NCBI GenBank assembly: GCA_016716625.1
Contig: JADJVJ010000006.1
Location: 124,001-188,000 of the forward strand
Reading direction: 5' to 3'
DNA from: Nostocoides sp.
GTDB lineage: Bacteria; Actinomycetota; Actinomycetes; Actinomycetales; Dermatophilaceae
DNA: 64,000 bases
The notes under the pieces: generated by a model
What the model was told of the DNA's origin: nothing
Seen by the model: only the letters and a program-made list of their open reading frames with translations
Databases searched by the model: none
Shown: positions 49,887 through 58,324 of the stretch, in pieces
How the letters are laid out: every line of letters starts with the position of its first letter
Numbering within the stretch: the stretch's first letter is position 1
Program-made: the position numbers and the translations under genes

Positions 49887-51008
49887 TCAGCTGGTGAGGC
49901 GGGTCGCGGCGGTCGCGATGCGTTCGTCGGTGCCGGTGAGCGCGATCCGGACATGCTGGGCCCCGGCGGCACCATAGAAGGCGCCCGGTGCCACCAGGAT
50001 CCCGCGTTCGGCGAGCCGCGCCACCGTGGTCCAGGAGTCCTCCCCGGCGGTGCACCAGAGGTAGAGCCCCGCCTCGGAGTGCTCCACCCGCAGCCCGAAT
50101 GCTTCGACTGCGGGAATGAGCGCCGCGCGCCGGGCGGCATACCGGGCCTTCTGCTCGGCGAGGTGTTCCTCGTCGGCGAGCGCGGCGAGCATGGCCCGCT
50201 GGACCGGCCACGGCATCATCATCCCGGCGTGCTTGCGCACCTCAAGGAGCCGTGACACCAGCGAGGTGTCCCCGGCGACGAACGCCGCCCGGTAGCCCGC
50301 GAGGTTGGACTGCTTGGACAGCGAGTACACGCAGAGCAGCCCCTCATGCGACCCCTGACACACCCGCGGGTCCAGGATCGAGGGCGTCGTGGCCACGCCG
50401 TGCTCGCGGGGATCCCGCATCTCCTCGGGTCGCCAGTCGAGTTCGGCGTAGCACTCATCGGAGGCCACCACGACCCCACGCGAGCGGGCCCAGTCGACCA
50501 CCTTGCGCAGGTGGTCCAGCCCGAGCACCTGCCCGGTGGGGTTGCCCGGGGTGTTGAGCCAGAGCAGCTTCGGCGCGGTGGGGCCGAACGCCGTGGTGGC
50601 ATCGGCCGGGTATGGCGTGGCCCGCGCCAGGCGCGCGCCGACGTCATACGTGGGGTAGGCGATCCGCGGGAAGCCCACGACATCACCCGGGCCGAGCCCG
50701 AGCAGGGTGGGCAGCCAGGCAACGAGTTCCTTGGAACCGATCGTCGGCAGCACCCCAGCCGGGTCGAGGTTGCGCACCCCTCGGCGGGCCTCGAACCAGA
50801 CCGACACCGCCTCACGCAGGTCAGCGGTTCCCGACGTCTGCGGGTAGCCGGGGGCGTCCGCAGCGGCGCGCAGCGCCTCCTGGACCACGGCCGGGGTCGG
50901 GTCGACCGGCGTACCGATGGAGAGGTCGACCAGGCCACCCGGAACGGCACTCGCCCGCTCCTTGTGGTCAGCGAGCGAGTCCCAGGGGAAGTCCGGAAGG
51001 CGGAGCAC
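49887..51008 (-). CDS. dapC: Succinyldiaminopimelate transaminase
   Basis: 373-residue class I/II PLP aminotransferase: VDLSIGTPVDPTP, TSGTADLREAVSVWFEARRG, LLWLNTPGNPTGQVL, VVASDECYAELDW, and YSLSKQSNLAGYRAAF with the PLP Lys. Actinobacterial DapC is of this type and is usually preceded by ferredoxin, as here: the GTG start directly follows the ferredoxin TGA. Confidence 0.9.
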   Translation of the reverse strand: MLRLPDFPWDSLADHKERASAVPGGLVDLSIGTPVDPTPAVVQEALRAAADAPGYPQTSGTADLREAVSVWFEARRGVRNLDPAGVLPTIGSKELVAWLPTLLGLGPGDVVGFPRIAYPTYDVGARLARATPYPADATTAFGPTAPKLLWLNTPGNPTGQVLGLDHLRKVVDWARSRGVVVASDECYAELDWRPEEMRDPREHGVATTPSILDPRVCQGSHEGLLCVYSLSKQSNLAGYRAAFVAGDTSLVSRLLEVRKHAGMMMPWPVQRAMLAALADEEHLAEQKARYAARRAALIPAVEAFGLRVEHSEAGLYLWCTAGEDSWTTVARLAERGILVAPGAFYGAAGAQHVRIALTGTDERIATAATRLTS

Positions 51009-51335
51009 TCAGTGGTCGTGCTGCTGCGGCGGGAGCGCGGAAATGATCGGGTGGTCCTTGGGGATGACGCCCATCTTGGCCGCGCCACCAGGGCTGCCGA
51101 GGTCGTCGAAGAACTCCACATTGGCCTTGTAGTAGTCGGCCCACTGCTCGGGGACGTCGTCCTCGTAGTAGATCGCCTCGACGGGGCAGACCGGCTCGCA
51201 GGCGCCACAGTCCACGCACTCGTCGGGGTGGATGTAGAGGCTGCGCTCACCCTCGTAAATGCAGTCGACGGGACATTCCTCGATGCACGCCTTGTCCTTG
51301 AGGTCGACACAGGGCAGCGCGATCACGTACGTCAT
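51009..51335 (-). CDS. fdxA: 7Fe/8Fe ferredoxin
   Basis: 108 residues. MTYVIALPCVDLKDKACIEECPVDCIYEG provides the first cysteines; HPDECVDCGACEPVCPVEAI the CxxCxxCxxxCP cluster motif. The extended C-terminus (DLGSPGGAAKMGVIPKDHP) is typical of actinobacterial FdxA/FdxC. Soluble one-electron carrier. ATG with TAGGAT 7 nt upstream. Confidence 0.94.
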   Translation of the reverse strand: MTYVIALPCVDLKDKACIEECPVDCIYEGERSLYIHPDECVDCGACEPVCPVEAIYYEDDVPEQWADYYKANVEFFDDLGSPGGAAKMGVIPKDHPIISALPPQQHDH

Positions 51336-51342
51336 GGCGCCC

Positions 51343-51348
51343 ATCCTA
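51343..51348 (-). promoter_or_regulatory. Leaderless-type -10 box of the ferredoxin-dapC operon
   Basis: TAGGAT on the minus strand, ending 7 nt before the ATG. Confidence 0.5.
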
Positions 51349-51362
51349 TGCATCCCGCGACC

Positions 51363-51368
51363 TAGGCT
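51363..51368 (+). promoter_or_regulatory. Leaderless-type -10 box of the alpha/beta-hydrolase-like gene
   Basis: TAGGCT, ending 6 nt before the ATG. With the ferredoxin box it leaves a 39-base divergent promoter region. Confidence 0.5.
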
Positions 51369-51374
51369 GACCCC

Positions 51375-52169
51375 ATGCGAAGCCGGGTCCTTTTCTCGGC
51401 CGTCGTGGCGGTCGCCGTCGTGGTCGGCCTCTTCGTGGTGTGGATCGCGCTGCGCGGGAGTGGGCCCGGCGAGGAAGGCGCCGACGCCAACGTCGGGGCA
51501 AGCGCAACCCCGGGGACGCCGCTGGCAACCCAGTGCCCCGGCTATGCGGGGCCCGCGGAGCGGCTGACCTTCCCGAGCAGGGCAGCCGACCGGCACGTCC
51601 TCTCCGGAGCGAGCACCGGGCCGAAGGACGCCCCGTTGCTGGTCATCCTGCGACCGGGCTGCTCCTCGGCCATCTGCCAATGGCTGCCCTGGGCCGACCG
51701 GATCTCCGCGGACACCGGGGCTGAGGCCATCGTCTTCGATCGGCGCGGCATCGGCGCCACGGGTGGGGTGTTCGACCCGGCCCTCGAGCCGGCCGACATC
51801 CAGGGAGCGGTCGCTGCCGCCGCCGGCACGGCGACCCCGGACGTGGTGCTCATCGGGTCCTCGCTGGGGTCGACCAGCGTCCAGAGCGCCGTCGGCGTGC
51901 TCGACCCCCAGCCGTGCGCGACGGTGCTGGTCTCCCCGGTCACCGCAGCCCTGAGCACCCTGCCGGAGAACACCTGGCTTGTCTGGGAGACCCAGGGAGC
52001 CGCGGTCAACGAGGTGGCCCGCACGCTCGTGACGCGGGCAAGCACACCCTCGGCGGTTCACACCCTGCCGGTCGCGTCGAGCCAGCACAGCGGGGTCCTC
52101 ATTCGGAACAACCCGCCGGTGCTCAACTTCCTCGTCCAGGCCGTCCGCAGCTGCGCGGGAGGACGCTAG
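51375..52169 (+). CDS. Membrane-anchored alpha/beta-hydrolase-like protein
   Basis: 264 residues. An N-terminal signal/anchor (VLFSAVVAVAVVVGLFVVWIAL) precedes an extracytoplasmic domain with the hydrolase order: PLLVILRPGCSS (strand and oxyanion region), AIVFDRRGIGATGG, VVLIGSSLGSTSVQSAV (nucleophile elbow GSSLGS) and a late His in SSQHSGVLI. The catalytic Asp is not obvious. Substrate unknown. Confidence 0.72.
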   Translation: MRSRVLFSAVVAVAVVVGLFVVWIALRGSGPGEEGADANVGASATPGTPLATQCPGYAGPAERLTFPSRAADRHVLSGASTGPKDAPLLVILRPGCSSAICQWLPWADRISADTGAEAIVFDRRGIGATGGVFDPALEPADIQGAVAAAAGTATPDVVLIGSSLGSTSVQSAVGVLDPQPCATVLVSPVTAALSTLPENTWLVWETQGAAVNEVARTLVTRASTPSAVHTLPVASSQHSGVLIRNNPPVLNFLVQAVRSCAGGR

Positions 52170-52182
52170 CGGGACGCGACCG

Positions 52183-53886
52183 TTAGCGGCCGGTACAGAC
52201 GATCTCGTTCGTCGCGTCGTACCGGGTCGTGATCGACTCCCGCTTGACCTCCTTGCCGCCCTGCGTGAAGACACGGGTGTTGACGACGGTGAAGCCCGAA
52301 CTGGGGTCCTGCGGGATGCACTCGGGATCGGTGATCTCGACCCGGCGCGGAGAGACCACGTTGAACCGCGGACCCTTGAACGTCGAGATGTTCCAGGTCT
52401 TGATGCCGCGGAAGGTCACCGTCACCGAGGTCGACGTCGTCGAGGCCTGGATGAGGATGCCGCCCTTGGTGGTGTTCGTGAAGACGTTGTCGATCGTCCA
52501 CCAGTCCAGAGTGGCCTCGCGCCCCTCGGGGTATCGAGTGATGTAGAGACTGTGCGCACGCCAGTCGACGAGCTTGACCCCACTGAACCAGGACGCGTTG
52601 AAGAGGGTCGTCGACAGCTGCGAGATCCCGCCGCCGTAGGTCATCTCGATCCGGCCCGCGTTGATCCCGGGGGCCTTGACGTAGCCCTTGTCCGGGGTTC
52701 GCTGACCGAGCCACTTGTTGAGGCTGAAGGTTCCCCCCGGCGGCACGTAGGCCCCGTTGAGGCGGCGCGCCCCGAGGGCGATGTTGGTGACCCGCGGCTG
52801 CCCCGGTTTGAAGTTCGTCGTGAACGAGGAGATGACCTCCTTGGGCAGGGTCGCCCGGGCGATCTCGGTGGTGAACGTGGGCTTCTGCGTGGTCGTCGTC
52901 ACCTCAGCGGTGCGACTTGCCGACGTGATCGCGGAGGTGACCTTGTCGGTGATGACCTTGGGGTCGAGGATGGCGCCGTCGACGGAGGGGGTGACCGTGA
53001 ACTTGCCGCCCGAGTAGGTGACGATGGCGTCCTTGGGCTGGGCGCCGATCCCCGCCTTGGCGGCCTCGGCCTGGACGATGCCCACGAGTTTGGCGGAGTC
53101 GATCGACGAGACCAGGGACGCGCCCTGGGCCTTCACCGTGACCGCAGGCACAAACTGTGCCGGGGTGAGCTGGAAGCTCTTGTCGCCGGCCTTGACCGTC
53201 ACCGGCCCGGAGAGGACGACGCTGCTGAACTCGGTGCGGAACCGCTCGAACTCGGCGATCGGCACCGTCGGCTCGAGCGGCCGCACCACCGCCGGAACGA
53301 TCGCGGCCGCTGGCCAGGCCCCCTCGATGGCCTTGCGGGTGGCGGCCACATCGACCTCGACCCCGTCCACCGGCATGACGGTCTTGTCCAGGCCGCCCGC
53401 GAAGGACACCGCACCCTCCTTGGGCTCGGTCCGCAAGGTGGTCGCCACACCCTCCATGGCCTTGGCGTATGCCGTGTCCGCGACGCTCACCTGCACGCCG
53501 CGGGTAGCCCCGCCACCGACCCGCGCCCAGAGCACGCGGGGGTCGAGGGTGAAACCGAGCAGGGAGTCGACGGTGCCGGGAACGTCCGCGGTGAGACCGG
53601 CGGTGGCGGGGTCGACGGTGGCCTGCTTGGCTCCCGCGGTGAGGGTGAGCTGGCCGCGCAGATGGTCCCTGAGTCCGGTCTCGATGGCGGTGATCGCCTC
53701 GTCCCGGGACATCCCCCCGACGGCAACCCCGGAGACAGTGGTGTCCCGTGGCACGGAGTCGCCCAGCCACCAGGCCACGCCGCCATACGCCGCCAACAGG
53801 GCGAGCAGCGCGCCCCCGCCCCAGATCGCTACGCGCCGACCGCGCGAGCTCCTCGGCGCGACCTCCTCGGGATATCCGTCGGTCAT
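52183..53886 (-). CDS. VanW family protein with peptidoglycan-binding repeats
   Basis: 567 residues. Cytoplasmic start, one transmembrane helix (VAIWGGGALLALLAAYGGVAWWL), then two YoaR-like peptidoglycan-binding modules (VAVGGMSRDEAITAIETGLRDHL; KLVGIVQAEAAKAGIGAQPKDAIVTYSGGKFTV). A C-terminal VanW domain follows (GTFSLNKWLGQRTPDKGYVKAPGINAGRIEMTYGGGISQLSTTLFNA). VanW function is unknown despite its link to vancomycin clusters. ATG overlaps the flavin reductase stop. Confidence 0.88.
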   Translation of the reverse strand: MTDGYPEEVAPRSSRGRRVAIWGGGALLALLAAYGGVAWWLGDSVPRDTTVSGVAVGGMSRDEAITAIETGLRDHLRGQLTLTAGAKQATVDPATAGLTADVPGTVDSLLGFTLDPRVLWARVGGGATRGVQVSVADTAYAKAMEGVATTLRTEPKEGAVSFAGGLDKTVMPVDGVEVDVAATRKAIEGAWPAAAIVPAVVRPLEPTVPIAEFERFRTEFSSVVLSGPVTVKAGDKSFQLTPAQFVPAVTVKAQGASLVSSIDSAKLVGIVQAEAAKAGIGAQPKDAIVTYSGGKFTVTPSVDGAILDPKVITDKVTSAITSASRTAEVTTTTQKPTFTTEIARATLPKEVISSFTTNFKPGQPRVTNIALGARRLNGAYVPPGGTFSLNKWLGQRTPDKGYVKAPGINAGRIEMTYGGGISQLSTTLFNASWFSGVKLVDWRAHSLYITRYPEGREATLDWWTIDNVFTNTTKGGILIQASTTSTSVTVTFRGIKTWNISTFKGPRFNVVSPRRVEITDPECIPQDPSSGFTVVNTRVFTQGGKEVKRESITTRYDATNEIVCTGR

Positions 53887-54407
53887 GAGATGGTGCCGTA
53901 CCTTCCGAGATAGTGAACGAGCGCCGAGGTCGGCTCCTGCTCCCAGGACTGGGCGAGGACCTCGGCGACGACAATGACATGATCCCCCGCGGCGTGGACC
54001 TCGCTGACCCGACACTCCACGTGGGCCAGCGCCCCGTCGAGCAGGGCCGCACCGGTGTGTGCGCCCCGGGAGTGTGGCGTCTGGTCGAGCTGTCCGGCCA
54101 GCGGTCGCCCCGGCGTGGCGAACCACCGGGACAGATCCTCCTGATCACCCGCGAGAACGGATACCCCGAAGAGCCGAGTGGTGAGCACCGCCTCGCAGAA
54201 CCTCGACGTCCGCTGGATACACACCAGAACCAGGACCGGGTCGAGCGAGACCGAAACGAAGGAATCGGCCGTCATCGCATGGTCGGCGCCGTCCCGATGC
54301 GTGGTGAGGATGGTGACCCCCGAGGGCAGCCGCTTCATCGCCGACCGGAAGTCAGTCGGGTCGGGGGCGCCGCTCGCGTCCGTGCCACGACCGAGGTGCG
54401 CGCTCAC
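53883..54407 (-). CDS. Flavin reductase-like FMN-binding protein
   Basis: 174 residues, split-barrel flavin reductase: FRSAMKRLPSGVTILTTHRDGADHAMTADSFVSVSLDPVLVLVCIQ, FGVSVLAGDQEDLSRWFA and HVIVVAEVLA. Such proteins supply reduced FMN or act as oxidoreductases. No partner monooxygenase is nearby. GTG start overlaps the stop of the upstream lipoprotein gene, and the stop overlaps the VanW start, so expression is coupled in one operon. Confidence 0.82.
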   Translation of the reverse strand: MSAHLGRGTDASGAPDPTDFRSAMKRLPSGVTILTTHRDGADHAMTADSFVSVSLDPVLVLVCIQRTSRFCEAVLTTRLFGVSVLAGDQEDLSRWFATPGRPLAGQLDQTPHSRGAHTGAALLDGALAHVECRVSEVHAAGDHVIVVAEVLAQSWEQEPTSALVHYLGRYGTIS

Positions 54408-56164
54408 GAGGTCACCGCGATATCGGCCAGCTCGACGACTCCACCGAGCACCTCGGCTGCGGAGAAGTTGCGGATCGAGGAGCCCGCAATATAGACGGCC
54501 TTACGCTCGACGAGCCCGATGTAGACGCCCCGAGTGAGCAGGTCGATGTCGGTGGTCTGCCAGGCCTCCTCGCGGTCGGCGGGGTCCGCGATCCGGTCGA
54601 TCCGAGCCATCCGGGCGTCGACGACCGGGTCGGCGAAGTAGCCGTAGTCGCGGCCCGGGCCGGTCGCGGTGAGGTTGACCGAGGAGTTGAACAGCGGGCC
54701 GAGCACGGTCGAGGCCGACGCCCAGGCCGGGCTCCAGTTCGACCAGAAGACATCGGTGGTCACCTTGCGGCGGGGGTCACCGATGGCGCCGAAATAGTCA
54801 TCCCCCAGGGCCTGCAAGGTGACGTCGAAGCCGGCCTCGGTCCATCCGGCGGCCAGTGCCGCCATACCCTTGTCGGCCGCCTCGCCCGCGCGGTAGGCGA
54901 CGGTGATCGGCACCGGAGTCTTGACCTTCGCCTTGGCGAGCAGTGCGGCCGCGGCCGCGCTGTCGCCGCGGGCTCCGGCCTTGAGCGGATCCTGCGTGTG
55001 GCTGGCCGGGAGAGCCTGCGGGATGACCGAGACCGCGGGGGCCGCGACCGTGGGACCGCCGAGCGCGGTCGCATAGGCCTGGCGGTTGGTGGCCACCGCG
55101 AGCGCCTGGCGGACGAGTTCGTTGGCCATCGGGCCATGGGCGGTGTTGGGCACGAGGTACTCGGTCACCCCGGTCAACGGGTTGAGCAGCCGGTCCTTGA
55201 GTGCGGAGACACCAACGAGCTCCTGGTGCAAGCTCGGCGGGACCGAGCCCAGGGCGACCGCAGAGCGACCGAGATCTCCGTCGGCGAGGATCTGCTGGGC
55301 AACCGCCTGCGGCTCCAGGCCCTCGCGGTAGTCGATCCGGTCGGGGTAGGCCTTGCGGACCGGGTCGGTGTCGGCTGTCCAGTGCGGGTTCCGGATGAAC
55401 ACCCCACCGGTCCCGGCGCGCCAGCCGTTCTCCAGTTGGTAGGGGCCGGCGGAGAAGACGTCGTGCGGGCCGTCGGCCCCCCGGTCATGATCCCGGTTGA
55501 CCGCGCCGAAGGCCGGTTCGGTGAGCATCTCCGGGAAGTCCGAAAGCGGGGCGCTGAGCCGGATCGTCAGGGTGGACCCGCTGCACGAGACCGCCTTGTC
55601 GAACGCCTCCTGGGCGGCGCGGTTGGCGGCGCTGCGGTCGTAGGGACCCTTGTACGTGCTCGCGCCGTCGAGGCTGCGGGGGATGTCCAGGACGGCCAAC
55701 GCATCCCCGGGGCCCCCGACGATCTCACGGGTCGCGAACGTCCGGGAGATGCCATAGGCCACGTCCTGGCAGGTCACCGATGTGTTGTCCTGCCACTTCA
55801 CCCCGTCACGGATCGCGAAGGTCCACGAGGTGAGGCTGGCGTCCGGGGTGCCGGTCCCCGTGGCGAGGTCGCCGACGAGGGCGCCGGGCTCCCCGCCCTC
55901 CCCCGCCGGTGCGTATGCCGTCAGGGTGCGGACAAAGACCCGGCTTGCGAACGCCATGTCCTCGCGCGCGGCGATCCGTTGCGGATCCCAGGTGGCCACC
56001 GGTCCGAGGGTGAGGGCGGTGACCGTCCCTCCCCGGTCGTCGATCCGTTCCCCGGCCGAGGTTGACGGGCCCGACGTCGCCGAGCCGGTACACCCCGCGG
56101 CGAGCGCGACGGAAGCCGCGGCGGCGAGCACCGCCGGCGTCACGACATACCGTCTGCTCGGCAT
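54404..56164 (-). CDS. Solute-binding lipoprotein, family 5 (LpqW-like by position)
   Basis: 586 residues. Lipoprotein signal with Cys25 (ALAAGC) and an SBP family 5 body: GGTVTALTLGPVATWDPQRIA, TSWTFAIRDGVKWQDNTSVTCQDVAYGISRTFA, VFSAGPYQLENGW. It lies 17 bases after typA on the same strand with no permease or ATPase genes beside it. In M. tuberculosis the SBP5-like LpqW also follows typA and acts in lipoglycan synthesis rather than import, so transport should not be assumed. The divergent peptide importer at 58.3 kb has its own binding protein. Confidence 0.85.
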   Translation of the reverse strand: MPSRRYVVTPAVLAAAASVALAAGCTGSATSGPSTSAGERIDDRGGTVTALTLGPVATWDPQRIAAREDMAFASRVFVRTLTAYAPAGEGGEPGALVGDLATGTGTPDASLTSWTFAIRDGVKWQDNTSVTCQDVAYGISRTFATREIVGGPGDALAVLDIPRSLDGASTYKGPYDRSAANRAAQEAFDKAVSCSGSTLTIRLSAPLSDFPEMLTEPAFGAVNRDHDRGADGPHDVFSAGPYQLENGWRAGTGGVFIRNPHWTADTDPVRKAYPDRIDYREGLEPQAVAQQILADGDLGRSAVALGSVPPSLHQELVGVSALKDRLLNPLTGVTEYLVPNTAHGPMANELVRQALAVATNRQAYATALGGPTVAAPAVSVIPQALPASHTQDPLKAGARGDSAAAAALLAKAKVKTPVPITVAYRAGEAADKGMAALAAGWTEAGFDVTLQALGDDYFGAIGDPRRKVTTDVFWSNWSPAWASASTVLGPLFNSSVNLTATGPGRDYGYFADPVVDARMARIDRIADPADREEAWQTTDIDLLTRGVYIGLVERKAVYIAGSSIRNFSAAEVLGGVVELADIAVTS

Positions 56165-56181
56165 CGAGGGCGTGCCTTTGC

Positions 56182-58086
56182 TCAGGCCTTGCGGGCCCGG
56201 GCTGCGGTGCGGGCGCGCACGACCTGGTCGAGCTCGACCTTGCGGATCCGGACCGCGTCGGGGGTGACCTCGCAGCACTCGTCCTCACGGCAGAACTCCA
56301 GGGACTGCTCGAGGCTCAGCCGGCGGGGCGGCACGACCTTCTCGAAGTTGTCCGCCGAGGAGGCCCGCACGTTGGTGAGCTTCTTCTCCTTGGTGATGTT
56401 GACGTCCATGTCGTCGGCGCGGGAGTTCTCCCCGACGATCATGCCCTCGTAGACCTCGGTGCCGGGATCGACGAAGAGGATCCCGCGTTCCTGGAGGTTG
56501 ACCATGGCGTATGCCGTCACGGGACCGGTGCGGTCGGCCACGAGCGAGCCGCTGATCCGGGTCGTGATCGGGCCGCACCAGGGCTCGTACCGCTCGAAGA
56601 CGTGGTGGGCGATGCCGGTGCCGCGGGTCTCGGTGAGGAACTCGGTCCGGAAACCGATGAGGCCCCGGCTGGGGACGAGGAATTCGATCCGGATCCAGCC
56701 CGTCCCGTGGTTGGTCATCTGCTCCATGCGGCCCTTACGGGCGGCCATGATCTGGGTGATCGTGCCGAGGAACTCCTCGGGGGTGTCGATGGTGAGCCGC
56801 TCGACCGGCTCGTGGAGCTTGCCGTCCACCTCGCGGGTGACGACCTGCGGCTTGCCGACGGTGAGCTCGTAACCCTCGCGGCGCATCTGCTCGACGAGGA
56901 TCGCCAGGGCGAGCTCACCGCGACCCTGGACCTCCCAGGCGTCGGGACGCTCGGTGGGCAGGATCCGCATGGAGACGTTGCCGACCAGCTCGCGGTCGAG
57001 CCGGTCCTTGACCAGGCGCGCGGTCACCTTGGCCCCGCGGACCCGACCGGCCATGGGAGAGGTGTTCGTGCCGATCGTCATCGAGATGGCCGGCTCGTCG
57101 ACCGTGATGAGCGGCAACGGGATCGGGTTGTCGGCGGCGGCCAGGGTTTCGCCGATGGTGATCTCCGGGATGCCGGCGACGGCGATGATGTCGCCGGGGC
57201 CGGCGGACTGGCCGGCCTGCATGGGGACCCGCTCGAGCGCCTCCGTCATGAGCAGCTCGGTGATCTTGACCTTCTGGATGCTGCCGTCGTGACGGCACCA
57301 GGCCACCTGCTGGCCCTTGCTGATCGTGCCGTTGTGCACCCGCAGCAGCGCCAGGCGGCCGAGGAAGTTGCTCGCGTCGAGGTTGGTGACATGAGCCTGC
57401 AACGGCGCACCCTCCTCGAAGGTGGGCGCCGGGATGTGTTCGATGATCGTGGCGAAGAGCGCGGAGAGGTCGGCTCCGTCGGGCAGGCCGCCGTTCTCGG
57501 GTCGGCTCAACGAGGCCCGGCCCGCCTTGGCGCTGGCGTACACCGTGGGCAGGTCGAGGTAGTGCTCCTTGCCCTCGGTGTCCTCGATGAGGTCCATGAG
57601 CAGTTCCATGACCTCGTCCTCGACCTCGGCGATGCGAGCGTCGGGGCGGTCCACCTTGTTGATGCAGAGGACGACCGGCAGGTGCGCGGCCAGGGCCTTA
57701 CGCAGGACGAACCGGGTCTGCGGGAGGGGGCCTTCGGAGGCATCGACGAGCAGGACCACCCCGTCGACCATGGACAGGCCGCGTTCGACCTCGCCGCCGA
57801 AATCCGCGTGGCCGGGGGTGTCGATGATGTTGATGGTCAGCCCGTCGGGCAGGCCGGCCGCGACCGCTACCGGACCGGCATACCGGACGGCGGTGTTCTT
57901 GGCGAGGATGGTGATGCCCTTCTCGCGCTCGAGGTCGCCGGAGTCCATGGCCCGCTCGTCGACGTGGTCGTGCTCGCCGAAGGCTCCGGACTGCCAGAGC
58001 ATCTTGTCCACGAGGGTGGTCTTGCCATGGTCGACGTGGGCGACGATGGCGACATTGCGCAGGTCCTCGCGGCGGGAAAGTGACAT
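56182..58086 (-). CDS. typA: Translational GTPase TypA/BipA
   Basis: 634-residue ribosome-associated GTPase. G1 VAHVDHGKTTLVDKML, switch REKGITILAKN, G3 DTPGHADFGGEVER, G4 INKVDRPDA. EF-G-like domains follow and a C-terminal domain with MEQMTNHGTGWIRIEFLVPSRGLIGFRTEFLTETRGTG. Involved in ribosome assembly and stress growth in other bacteria. ATG at 58086 with GACACT 7 nt upstream. First gene of the typA-lipoprotein-flavin reductase-VanW run. Confidence 0.95.
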   Translation of the reverse strand: MSLSRREDLRNVAIVAHVDHGKTTLVDKMLWQSGAFGEHDHVDERAMDSGDLEREKGITILAKNTAVRYAGPVAVAAGLPDGLTINIIDTPGHADFGGEVERGLSMVDGVVLLVDASEGPLPQTRFVLRKALAAHLPVVLCINKVDRPDARIAEVEDEVMELLMDLIEDTEGKEHYLDLPTVYASAKAGRASLSRPENGGLPDGADLSALFATIIEHIPAPTFEEGAPLQAHVTNLDASNFLGRLALLRVHNGTISKGQQVAWCRHDGSIQKVKITELLMTEALERVPMQAGQSAGPGDIIAVAGIPEITIGETLAAADNPIPLPLITVDEPAISMTIGTNTSPMAGRVRGAKVTARLVKDRLDRELVGNVSMRILPTERPDAWEVQGRGELALAILVEQMRREGYELTVGKPQVVTREVDGKLHEPVERLTIDTPEEFLGTITQIMAARKGRMEQMTNHGTGWIRIEFLVPSRGLIGFRTEFLTETRGTGIAHHVFERYEPWCGPITTRISGSLVADRTGPVTAYAMVNLQERGILFVDPGTEVYEGMIVGENSRADDMDVNITKEKKLTNVRASSADNFEKVVPPRRLSLEQSLEFCREDECCEVTPDAVRIRKVELDQVVRARTAARARKA

Positions 58087-58324
58087 AAGGAGAAGTGTCT
58101 CAGCCCGAGCACCCCTGACCCAAAACGAGTGCGTGCACCTTGACCACGATGTATTCCGTCGTGTTATGGATCTCTTGGTCACGATTCGGTCTCGACGCGG
58201 GGGCAGGACTTTCGATAGGGGTCTACGACGGCGAAACTGCCCTTCATAGGGGCTCCACCCGACACCCGTGGGCGGCGCCAGGACACCAAGCCGACCCATC
58301 GGGACGCGGGAGGATGACGACGCT

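Noticed and set aside
54404..56164. The lipoprotein as the binding protein of the importer at 58.3-64 kb
   Set aside because: It is on the opposite strand in the typA operon, and the importer has its own binding protein at 59360-61138.
56062..58083. 673-codon open frame on + opposite typA
   Set aside because: Mirror frame of typA and the lipoprotein; Asp/Gly/Val/His-rich with no domain.
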